Source: Rhizophagus irregularis (taxonomy: Eukaryota > Glomeromycota > Glomeromycetes > Glomerales > Glomeraceae). From it: a stretch of 64,000 bases of DNA. Location: NCBI RefSeq assembly GCF_026210795.1, contig NC_089438.1:310001-374000 (forward strand), given 5' to 3'. The position numbers and the translations under genes were made by a program. The stretch's first letter is position 1; every line of letters starts with the position of its first letter. Of this stretch, positions 17,753 through 27,112 are shown piece after piece. The notes beneath the pieces were generated by a model. It saw only the letters and a list, made by a program, of their open reading frames with translations. It was not told where the DNA came from and made no database searches.

Positions 17753-19628
17753 AATCAAGTATCTGATTTTTAAACAAAAATATCAGGTACAGTAATTTAT
17801 GTTAGCGTGCATAATTTTTTTTATACAAAAAAAAGTAGTTGATGTTGACTGTCACACTTAAAAATCAATCATTTAAGTTTTATTATTTATACGTCAAATA
17901 TAAATCTTTTAATTAAAATCGTTCAACCACCCATTTTCAATTGTGTAGCACTACATCATCCTATATTGTATTAAGAACGCCAATTAGTTTTTTTTTTAAA
18001 TTTGTTTAGGCTGCTCCAATCCAATTCTTATATTATTTTTAATTTAAGCAAATAATTATCAATTTTATTTTATTTTTTTTGGCTGGATATACTTGTTCTA
18101 ACTAAAAAAATCATAATAAACATATTTATTTATCAAAAAATATAATTATATTGCAGTGATGACCTTGATCCAATATAAAAGATGGAAAATGAATAATTAG
18201 CGAAAAAATAATTTGGAAAAAAATTTTTATTAAAATAAAGAATCACTTACCAATAACACTGCAGCATTCTGATCTAGATATAATATACTTATATAATGAT
18301 AATAAAAAAAATATATAAAATTAAATAAAAAAATTATACATAAAAATAGTATAGATAATAAAGGAAAAAAAAATTTAAGATAAAACATTAAGATAAACAA
18401 ATCGAAAAAAAATCAAAAATCTAAACAACTTGGAAAATTTCCATGTTTTGGGGCAATAAATTCCGTGAATATGATAGATTTACGGGTATAGCATGGAATA
18501 AAAAAAAAACACGGAAAAATTTTTTTATAGGAAAAGTGAAAAAACAATTTTTCGTTAGAAAAACTCATTAACTGGCATTTGGATTAGCCACACAAATTTC
18601 ACTGATTGGCCATTGGAACTTACGCATGACCCAATAGCATCACTAAATTTCCAGGCAGATCGGCAACCATTATTGGACATATGTCCACTAACTGTCCATT
18701 GACGGACCCTCCGTAGGTTGGACGTTATATTATGTACGTCTATGGACGTTCGATCTGTTAAAAAAATTATTTAATATTAAATAGTTTTAATATTAACTAG
18801 CCAGTAGTTTATAATCGAGTACCCACGAGCATATTGATTTGGCTGATTGACGGGTGTTGTGTAACTAACGCATTTAGCTAGGATCATAGTATATAATTCA
18901 TTTCTTTGATGTTCATAAAAATAAAAGAAGGTTTATTAAAATAAGAAGAAAGACAATTGACTAATACAAGTAATCCAATCAGACATGAATAAAGTATAGG
19001 AACACTGTGGCATATACGATCAGACATGAATAAAGAATTAAACAATCATGGGTAAAGGTTTAATCAGGCGTGAATATAACAGCATCACTACCCTGGTATG
19101 CAGTTACCAGACATACATGAATAAAGGGTCCATTAATACCTAAATTACTTCATCATGATTCTTAAGCTAAATAAATGACCTTTTGCGTACTCTCCTTCTC
19201 ACTGGTCTACAGTGTTATATTAATATAAAATTAACTACTATATATCTTGATATAACAAAGATAATAGGTAAAACAAATATAATAACTATACACTGTAATA
19301 CATAACTAATATAACTAATATAACTAATAATAAATTATACATATAATATATACCAGGTAAAATAGATATAACGAGTAAAATAAATATACTATATGATCTT
19401 TGTGATAAATCAAACATTCGTGACATCGGTGATATTAGTGACATTGATCTACACTGTTCATTTGTTCTATAAAATTGTCAGGATGACCAATCACGTGACA
19501 TCACTAATCACATAATAATATCAGTAAATTTATTATATATTATATTTTATTTTAATAAATCGATTTATTTATGATTGATAAATAAGATAAATATAAGTAA
19601 TTTTATTTGATTGATATTATAAAAAAGT
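17753..19628. other. Non-coding stretch between the E2-kinase gene and the Helitron
   Basis: No gene seen. At 18979-19130 the word CAGACATGAATAAAG or close variants occur four times at irregular spacing. At 18795-18806 the plus strand reads ACTAGCCAGTAG, i.e. CTACTGGCTAGT on the minus strand, which resembles a Helitron 3' end (CTAG then T); no strong GC hairpin precedes it, so the left border of the Helitron is not settled. Confidence 0.45.
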
Positions 19629-22600
19629 TTATGAAAACACATGAGGGTTGGTAGTGGCAATTGTGTTTAACCTTTGATATTCTAAGATGACATTAGGATC
19701 AACCATAAAGGCTGATCTATCAAGGTGAGAAATGCTGACATTATTCCAAGTAGTACACCTGCTAAGGGCTACATAAGCTTGACCAGGAGAGAAGATACCC
19801 CCATCTAAGGCAAGAGAAACTTTTTGTAAGGTCAAGCCTTGAGTTTTATGAACAGTGAGCGCAAAACAATTTTGTAAGGGAAATTGAGTGCGCCGAGAAT
19901 TATTTCCGTTAATATTAAAATAATGATTTTGTCTGTAAATGTCAATATCAATTAGTGATCCTCTAACTGAAAAAGCAACGCGTGCATATTGATCTGTAGG
20001 ATTGACATCTGTAACTACACCTATAGTTCCATTACATATACCATATTCAATAAGAGAATTATTTAGATACATAACACGAGCGCAAGGTTGCAAGCGTACA
20101 AAAGAAGGAAGATTTGTTTTTGACTTAAACATATGGTCAGAAAGAGAGGGATCCCATTGGTCGGAGTTTACAAAATCAGATGATTGTGAAAGTAAAAAGT
20201 TATTAGGAGGAACAGGAAGTACATTGCAGATGGATATATTAATTTTTTGAGCAGTTTCTTTGAATCCAACAATATGAGTAGTATTTAAAAGAGTATCAAC
20301 TGATGGCTGTAATATAAACTCAGAATGACGATTAGTTAATATATTCCATGTTCGTGAAGATATGTTATTTATTTGCACTTCCTCCAAAATTTGGTAAAAT
20401 AGGGGATCATTGTGTTGACGATGAGGAGTTGTTAAGAATAGAGGATAAAATAAGGTCCATACAGCGGAGCGAAAGACTGGTTGACCAGTGACAGGAGGAA
20501 GCTGGGCTAGATCACCTACTACAACAACATTTATACCACCAAATGCGAGGGCATTGTTATGGATTCTTGCAAATAGATTAGAAATGAAATCAAATAATTC
20601 AGCTGAAACCATTGAGATTTCTTCAATGATTAAGGTATCCACTTTTTTTAATCGTGCGTTTAATTGAGTATTTGTAAAGGAACGAGTGTAAAAACCTCCT
20701 TGTGTAGACGTGATTGATAATTCTGAGTGAATTGTAGTTCCACCTATATTTTGCGCAGATACTCCAGTAGGGGCCAGGAGGAGAAAGTTTGATTGCCTGT
20801 TATTAAGCATATTTACGATCATATTTATAATATATGATTTGCCAGTTCCTGCTGATCCAGTTATAAAAAAGTATGGCCATCTGGTACCATCATTTCCTCC
20901 CATAAACGTATTGATGGTAGATAAGGCACGATACTGATCTCTAGGGAGCTCTAACATGGCAGTTTCTGGAAGTAATGGAGGAAGGAGTTTGAGATTTTGC
21001 ATTTGAATTTGTATGATTTGAGTAATAGTTGCGGGAAGTTCATGATGTAAAGATTGAAGGAGCCTATCTAGCATTTCAATGAATCGGGTATTTAATTGTG
21101 TAATACATAGCTGCTGGGTAGTTCGAGCATTATTCTGTAATTCATTTAAAAAATCAGGAAATAGGGAGAGGAATTTCTCACGGTATGTTCCATTCGGTGT
21201 GATCTTATAATCAGACTCATTTCTTGCAGGTACGTTATGAAGCAATTGCTGGTAAAAATATAGTTCACCATCTTCAATTTTGAGAAATCGATACCTGACT
21301 ATTATTTCTTTTGTACGTTTTACAACATAATTTCGCAAGTCATCTTGGTAAACAGTCCTTCTACTAGCCACAGGACGAGATGGGGTGATTGAGTATTTTT
21401 CAAAATATTGAGGGTAAGTAAGGGTTTCAAATTCGGGAAGATGAGGTCGAGACATGTATTTCATAATCGTGTCATCATAGAATGGGTTAGTATCCTCTTC
21501 CTCTAACATGTATATTGGTAATATTGTACGTGATCGTGTGGGAGGGGGTTCAGTAGTTATAAATTTAACGGTTGCAGATGAATTACAGATTGTATGACCT
21601 AGAAGGAGAAACATGAGCTCCATAGATCCAAGTCTTCGAGCGACAACGTGTTCCCTTAGTAGGTCATTCTCATTTATGTTAAAGACATGGGAGGGTTCTC
21701 TTTTTGCGATATATTTTGACATGTAGCGTGCGAATCCTCTGTCTGTTATGTATTGTGCATTCATATGCGCATCCCAGATCAGAAGAGTTGGAGCATGGTA
21801 GGGTACAACCCAGGAATCAGCCTCTGTCAAACATTTGTAAACATAGCGAACATTTCCTTCTTCGTAGTGTGTTGTCTGGCTAAAGGGTTGGGGAAAACCT
21901 TTTTTACAGGTTTGACCTAGCGGGGCGGGTCCTTGGCACTTTATATTACAGGTATGTATCTGATTAGCGATAACAGCAGAATATAGTTCAGGTTCAAGTA
22001 AAGGATCTGGGAGGGTTGAACGTATTACATCATTTAAAATCATCGTTTGAATGGAGTTGGAGGTCCAATAACAACTGTGCGTATGTGCAGCTCCTCTATT
22101 TTGAAATTCAACACGGTCAAAGAAATCAGTTATGTCACCGAAACCTGTAAGGTCTGGTTTTTTATATAACTCTTTCTTGAGCGATTGGAATTTATGTACA
22201 AAATAGTTAGCACAGTGAAATGGTCTGTTAGTGGGCAAGGTGTCATTATTATCACTATTGGAGAGAATATTATGGAGGTGGGTCCATCTGTTTTCTGCCA
22301 TGCTTAACGTTATAAATAGGGTAGGTAGACCCAATTTTTTTATCATTGCGTTTAGATGAAGTTCTTTTTGATGAAAGTAGGTATCACCTGTTCGTACGAA
22401 CGATGGGATGGGAATAGTTTTACCCTCATCTATTATATTACGTCTACCATATGAGCTGGGTTGAAGCAGATCTCTGGCAGTAAGGGGATCAGTGGGGGAA
22501 TTCAATTGTGATTGTTTCAAGAGGCGTTGCGTGTTTTGATGATGCCTGAGTTTTTCTAGCTGGAGGTATGACCAATATGGCCAGTAATGGTGAATCCTCC

Positions 22601-23393
22601 ACCTGGGATCGATATTCATTAGTCGCAACTTTATATATTTTCCGTAGGTCTCATCCCGGGTTTCAGCGTTTGTGGGAGAACGGGTCAATACGTCATGAAA
22701 ATGACCTTTACCATCCGTAAATATATCAGGGAACAGTAAGGGTTCTAAGTTAGGATCGTAAGTTGATATCGGTATACGAGATGTATCGCTATCCTGAATG
22801 AACCCTGCCATCAATCTAGTATAATGGAAATCCTCATTATGGACCTCATCAGGAAAGTCATAGTTGGGTATAATTATTTCACATGTATTGACAGGAGGAG
22901 CGTCCAGGTCAGTTTCTGCATGTCTTGCTGTTGGGAAGGGACCATTCGATATTTGATTCTGTAGGGATGATATCATGCTAGCGTATGGTCGAAGGTACGG
23001 GTTGTTTTGAGATAACCATGTTGCAGCCTGTTGTAATGTTTCGTCACGGGTTAAATGATGTGTCATATTATTGTTACCACCATTCTCACTAGGTTCAAGA
23101 AAAGCGCCCAATATGCCAGAATAGAGTGCGTGCGCTCGAATGTTACGTGAATAGTTCATGGTTCCAGTTAAAGATCTGTATTCTGAGTACGGGTTACTGT
23201 TGGGAGTCCTTCCCAGAGAACAGTGTAAGTAAATTGGGGATAAATACTTTCTTTTGTGTAAGGGAACCGAAGTTATTACTTCTGGGATGGGAGAGAGGTG
23301 CGGAAATGAGAACCTTGTAGTAGGGTTCTTACAGGATGCGCAAATCGGAACTCTGAGTTCAGTGATCCGGGTAACATTCGGATTAAAAGACAA
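19629..23393 (-). CDS. Helitron Rep/helicase (RepHel), main ORF
   Basis: An intronless 1254-residue ORF. Residues about 15-70 hold a Cys-rich zinc-like region (ICASC). The Helitron-like Rep domain spans about 330-600, with the HUH motif HTHSCYW near 437 and the two catalytic tyrosines in YMSKY near 557. The C-terminal half is a PIF1-type helicase: Walker A GSAGTGKS near 846, Walker B DTLIIEEIS near 919, GDLAQLPPV, TVHKTQGLTL and the AYVALSRC motif. It nicks the element end, carries the strand and unwinds DNA in rolling-circle transposition. The frame is open upstream to the TGA at 23412-23414; the given ATG-like start is not real evidence of initiation, since the homologous reading frame continues into the N-terminal ORF. 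Confidence 0.93.
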   Translation of the reverse strand: MSFNPNVTRITELRVPICASCKNPTTRFSFPHLSPIPEVITSVPLHKRKYLSPIYLHCSLGRTPNSNPYSEYRSLTGTMNYSRNIRAHALYSGILGAFLEPSENGGNNNMTHHLTRDETLQQAATWLSQNNPYLRPYASMISSLQNQISNGPFPTARHAETDLDAPPVNTCEIIIPNYDFPDEVHNEDFHYTRLMAGFIQDSDTSRIPISTYDPNLEPLLFPDIFTDGKGHFHDVLTRSPTNAETRDETYGKYIKLRLMNIDPRWRIHHYWPYWSYLQLEKLRHHQNTQRLLKQSQLNSPTDPLTARDLLQPSSYGRRNIIDEGKTIPIPSFVRTGDTYFHQKELHLNAMIKKLGLPTLFITLSMAENRWTHLHNILSNSDNNDTLPTNRPFHCANYFVHKFQSLKKELYKKPDLTGFGDITDFFDRVEFQNRGAAHTHSCYWTSNSIQTMILNDVIRSTLPDPLLEPELYSAVIANQIHTCNIKCQGPAPLGQTCKKGFPQPFSQTTHYEEGNVRYVYKCLTEADSWVVPYHAPTLLIWDAHMNAQYITDRGFARYMSKYIAKREPSHVFNINENDLLREHVVARRLGSMELMFLLLGHTICNSSATVKFITTEPPPTRSRTILPIYMLEEEDTNPFYDDTIMKYMSRPHLPEFETLTYPQYFEKYSITPSRPVASRRTVYQDDLRNYVVKRTKEIIVRYRFLKIEDGELYFYQQLLHNVPARNESDYKITPNGTYREKFLSLFPDFLNELQNNARTTQQLCITQLNTRFIEMLDRLLQSLHHELPATITQIIQIQMQNLKLLPPLLPETAMLELPRDQYRALSTINTFMGGNDGTRWPYFFITGSAGTGKSYIINMIVNMLNNRQSNFLLLAPTGVSAQNIGGTTIHSELSITSTQGGFYTRSFTNTQLNARLKKVDTLIIEEISMVSAELFDFISNLFARIHNNALAFGGINVVVVGDLAQLPPVTGQPVFRSAVWTLFYPLFLTTPHRQHNDPLFYQILEEVQINNISSRTWNILTNRHSEFILQPSVDTLLNTTHIVGFKETAQKINISICNVLPVPPNNFLLSQSSDFVNSDQWDPSLSDHMFKSKTNLPSFVRLQPCARVMYLNNSLIEYGICNGTIGVVTDVNPTDQYARVAFSVRGSLIDIDIYRQNHYFNINGNNSRRTQFPLQNCFALTVHKTQGLTLQKVSLALDGGIFSPGQAYVALSRCTTWNNVSISHLDRSAFMVDPNVILEYQRLNTIATTNPHVFS

Positions 23394-23411
23394 GGAAACG
23401 GTAGGAATATT

Positions 23412-23825
23412 TCATTGTAAAGGGTAAAGAGTTGATGGGTTGTAAAATTCCCAAGAAGCCTTCTCAGGGTATAATAGCCTTCCGCAATAAACACAGGCGA
23501 TTCGAGGCCATTGGGAGAGAATAGAGTTATTAAATCTATCATATAGTCTTTGGTATTTGGATGAAGGTCTCCAATACGATATAGGAGGAGGGGGGGTTAA
23601 AAGATTATTTGTTGAATCTGTTAATAATGGAGGGTTAGCGTCATCAGGTATCAAAGATAAATCTACGAGTGTTTCATATTCATCGTCGAACGTGTATATG
23701 TTGTGAAGTTGATGGGTCATTTTTATTGAGAACTTAGTTATATTTTTTTTTGTATTATTTTTACGACATTTTGAATTTATTGTATGATATTTATAAGACA
23801 ACGGGAGAGGCGAAAAGCCCATCAC
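23412..23825 (-). pseudogene. Helitron RepHel N-terminal segment, cut off by an in-frame TGA
   Basis: A 137-residue ORF in exactly the same frame as the RepHel ORF below it. The likely start is the ATG near 23720 (MTHQLHNIY...). It has a zinc-type pair CVYC near its end, which would combine with ICASC just past the stop to make the usual Helitron N-terminal finger. Only one TGA (23412-23414) interrupts an otherwise continuous frame of about 1.4 thousand codons. A short intron spanning it is possible but no good GT-AG pair was seen. Confidence 0.7.
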
Positions 23826-24068
23826 AATTTTTGATTTAATAAAATCTCCCTTTAATGGTTAAAACTCAAACAATTATAAATATTTAAAGTGAAGTAACGA
23901 ACAATAGAATCATCAAAATTTCAATATAATCAAAAGTTGCGCACTTTTATTTATTTATTAATTAACAAATACAGGGCGGAATTAAAAAGTATAAAAAAAT
24001 ATCGTAAAAAAAAAAACGTGAAGATGATAAAAAGAAAAATAAGAAGAAAATATTCTCGTCCAAATAGA

Positions 24069-25042
24069 TCATTCTTCCTGATTTTCTTGCGGAGGATCCA
24101 TTTCAGTCGTTTCATCCGTGTTTAAATTCATTGACGGAATAGGATTCGCTTGAAGGGCTGATGCGAGAGACTGATTTCTCGTAGGATTCATTTGAGCTAA
24201 AGTCACCCGACCTCTTCTTGGGGATCTGGGTGTGGCTCCTCGGGGAGTACGAGACGATCTGCTGCTTGACTGCGAGTTGAGCCATGGTACGTTCAGGGTT
24301 TGGTTGGAGTTATTGTTTCGATTATTCGAGATTAATGAAATGTCCTCTAGTTTCAAGGCGTGTTTGCCGGGAATGGTTTCCTCCTGCGATACTTCGTCGA
24401 TGACTGGGGGAACATAGAAAATCACGCCTACCAACATCACAGTTGTTGACCTCATGGTTTGATTTATTGAATTCGTTTTGTTCTCGAGGTACCTCAAATT
24501 AGGATCATGGAACACCTCTACCCAGAATTCGCGAGGTTCCTTATCCCTATGTTTTCTTCAACATAAAATTCAAGGACTGATTTCCCGTTCACATTTTTAA
24601 CAGTCTTAGTTGTTATCCCCAAGATCATAACGTTTAGTCCAATGGAGGGTATGGTATCGAAATCTATATTTTGCATCACTTTAATCGAAGTAGCATTGAT
24701 CTTAATTTATTATAAAGTAATAAAAAAAAAGATGTCAATTATTTAAAATTAAAATTATCATCTAAATATAGAATCTCAAGACTAATTCCTTACCGAATAG
24801 TATCCTGAGCATGTGATGAACTTTCCCTTTAAAAAAATAATGTCGCCAGTCTCAAAATCTTCTATTTGAGTCTCGAAGGTGTTGTCTGAGGGGATAAAGG
24901 CTTTAATTCTTAAGTAGAGAACTTTGGTTGGATCTTGATCATCCAATCTAGATACGGCAGTGATATCCTTTATAGTAAAATCCTGGGTTAGATGTTCCCT
25001 AGATTCATGAACATAACAGACCGTAGATAGTTTCGCAGGCAT
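24069..25042 (-). pseudogene. Helitron-associated protein with probable OB-fold, one-base frameshift
   Basis: Exon 1 is 25042-24794 (MPAKLST start, 83 codons, phase 0). The acceptor at 24701-24702 opens exon 2 at 24700. The two exons read as a beta-rich domain (LYLRIKAFIPSD, GDIIFLKGKF, SIGLNVMILGIT, LEFYVEENIGI) that looks like an RPA/OB-fold ssDNA-binding module. Near 24540 one G is missing in AAGGAACC, shifting the frame; the other frame then continues (REFWVEVFHDP... to 24069) into a low-complexity Ser/Arg/Pro tail with SPRRGR, likely nucleic-acid binding. Intact length would be about 295 residues. RPA-like ssDNA-binding genes are known cargo of some plant Helitrons; the OB-fold call here is by pattern only. 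Confidence 0.55.
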
Positions 25043-25344
25043 TATTTTTTTTTTTTATAATTTTTATTACGTAAGTCAGATAGTTAAATCAATGAAGGTA
25101 AATATACAGAAAGTATAGCCAAATTTTAAAGAGTTTTATACCTTTTTTTTCTGATCAGGAAAAAGAAAGAAAGAAAAAAAAAAATATGTCAAGACTTCTC
25201 GAACTTCCACCCAAGCCTTACATTAGATAATTTTTTTTTTTCGTTATTAATTAATTAAGATAAACTTCGCCATAATACGATTTTTTATCTCTTCGTATTT
25301 TATCCAAAATCATCATATAAAAAAATAAATAAATTTCTACCATT

Positions 25345-25690
25345 CATATTATATGCATTATTTTACGGAAGAAAAAAACAGTCCGACGGACCGTCATTTT
25401 TCACCGCCATAACGGATATTTATTATTATATATAAAATATAATAAATTAATCCCAAAATGTCAATCGCACCGTGTTTCACAACCTAAGCCATTTCATAAT
25501 ATATAGCCCCAACAAAACATGTGATCAAGAATGCCGATCAATCAATTATGAAGTGGCTATTATCTAATATCTTAAATCTGATTTCTTATGCATTATTTAT
25601 TTATTACGGGAGAAAAAAAACAGTCCGACGGTCCGTCATTTTTCACCGCCATAACAGATTATTATTATATATATTTTTTTTTATATTAAT
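25345..25690. repeat. Two direct copies of a block with the ACGGWCCGT palindrome
   Basis: The block from TTATATGCATTATTT through AGTCCGACGGACCGTC and ACCGCCATAACGG at 25347-25414 recurs at 25588-25655 with CGGTCCGTC in place of CGGACCGTC, a spacing of about 0.24 kb. It lies just upstream of the accessory gene, so it could hold a Helitron terminus or promoter; nothing decides this. Confidence 0.55.
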
Positions 25691-25699
25691 AAATTTTAA

Positions 25700-27112
25700 T
25701 AAAAAAAAAATATATAATAATAATTTAAGAATAAGCCACAGTATTAATAAACCATCACACAAAAAAAAACCTGCATATATAAATAAACCATAAGTACGCT
25801 TGGAGGGAGGGTGGGGTGACATAATCCCTACTATATATTGGTAAATGGTAATCGAATAGATTTCCGAATCTAATAGATTAGGAATAATATACTCTAAGAA
25901 CTAAGAATAAATTTCACAACTAAAAATTTTCCTAATTCGTGTATGTAGATCCAACCAAAAAAGAATAAACATTGCAAGTGTTTTGATGATCTCTGAATCA
26001 GGAACTTTAGGGGAACTTATATTTATTGTTAGAACCTCGCATTACATTCATATTACGAGTACAACAGTGCACAAAAAGACTGAATAGGAAAAATTTATGA
26101 CTTGTTTTTTATACTAAGAGAATAATATTTAATATATATAAACTTATACTTACCTTAGGAATCGAACCAAGGACCTGAGGCACTTATTTTTCGTGATCTA
26201 ATCACTTAGACTATTTAAACTTTTAATTTATAATATATATGTTTTTGACTTATTTAAGTTGAAACCATTAAGCTAATACTAATAAAAATGATGACCCCTT
26301 TAAAATTCGGTTATAAGACAGTATTGTCTGGTTACTGTCTGAAATCATGATAACGTAAAATTTACGATTTTGACCGGGGATAGTCACCGGACTACCTAAT
26401 AATTTAGTGATGAGTTACGTTTTAATCATTTCAATTTCAATTACATAATACAATCTTTATATGGAGACTATTCTAAACGTCAGAAAAATTTTTTTGATTT
26501 ACAGATTACAAAGTTTTTAAAAAAAATTGTTAGAATTAAATAGTAATATATATTATTCATATAGAAAGAATAATATTTAAGAATTATTAAATTTATGGAT
26601 TATTAGTTTTAATGATGAATAAAAGTCAGTAAGTAATATAGTTATGGACATTTTATTCCATATTACAAATTTGCAATATAATAAATTAGGAACAACTGAA
26701 ATTATTATTCTTATCATTACTTTATATTTTAGTTTTAGAAAGTTTTTATTTAATTATAAATGAATCAAATAATAAGATAAATGAATAAATACATATAAGT
26801 TAACTAATAAGACCAGTATAACTTAAAATCTTATTTATCATTATTTCTATTCCTACTCTTCTATTTTAACATTATATTTTATAACTTTATCAAATTACTT
26901 AACCAAAATTGCAATTTACTGATTATTGAAAGCAAAAAAAGGAAAAACAACCTCTTTTAAAACACAATAAAGTTTAAATTTGTAACTTTCCAATTTCCAT
27001 TGAAGGTTAATGATAATTAAAATTTTAAACTACAATGGCGAAAAAAACTAAAAAATATAAAAATGTTAAAATTCTAAAATTTTACAATAACTAAAATATG
27101 GTTATAATTGGT
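25700..27112. other. Intergenic, with the decayed 3' flank shared with array A
   Basis: No gene seen. 26760-26900 matches 6030-6180 downstream of array A (AATAAATACATA.AAGTTA followed by CCAGTAT.ACTTAAAAT), marking the left edge of the duplicated kinase block. A tRNA-like relic is described at 26150-26225. Confidence 0.5.
26150..26225 (-). repeat. tRNA-derived SINE or tRNA pseudogene relic
   Basis: On the minus strand there is a box-A-like TAGTCTAAGTGATTAG and, about 35 bases on, a perfect B-box consensus GGTTCGATTCC. The T-arm is imperfect (an extra T) and the anticodon arm is not canonical, so it is not a working tRNA. RNA polymerase III promoter boxes with this spacing are typical of tRNA-derived SINE heads. 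Confidence 0.45.

Larger units (their letters stand above)
19629..25100 (-). mobile_element. Autonomous-type Helitron body (Rep/helicase plus accessory gene), termini not fixed
   Basis: Two divergently aged but same-strand genes, Rep/helicase and an OB-fold-like protein, occupy this block. GC content is visibly higher than in the flanks, which suggests a foreign or younger insertion. Helitrons move by rolling-circle replication, insert between A and T and end in CTRR, so they have no target duplication to find. I could not define both ends with confidence. Each gene carries one disabling change, so this copy is probably not fully autonomous now. Confidence 0.7.

Noticed and set aside
18795-18806. 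CTACTGGCTAGT on the minus strand as right 3' end of the RepHel Helitron
   Set aside because: No convincing hairpin before it and no matching 5' end, so I did not use it as a border.
20002-23542. Plus-strand and shifted minus-strand ORFs overlapping the Rep/helicase
   Set aside because: Shadows of the 1254-residue RepHel frame; no motifs of their own.
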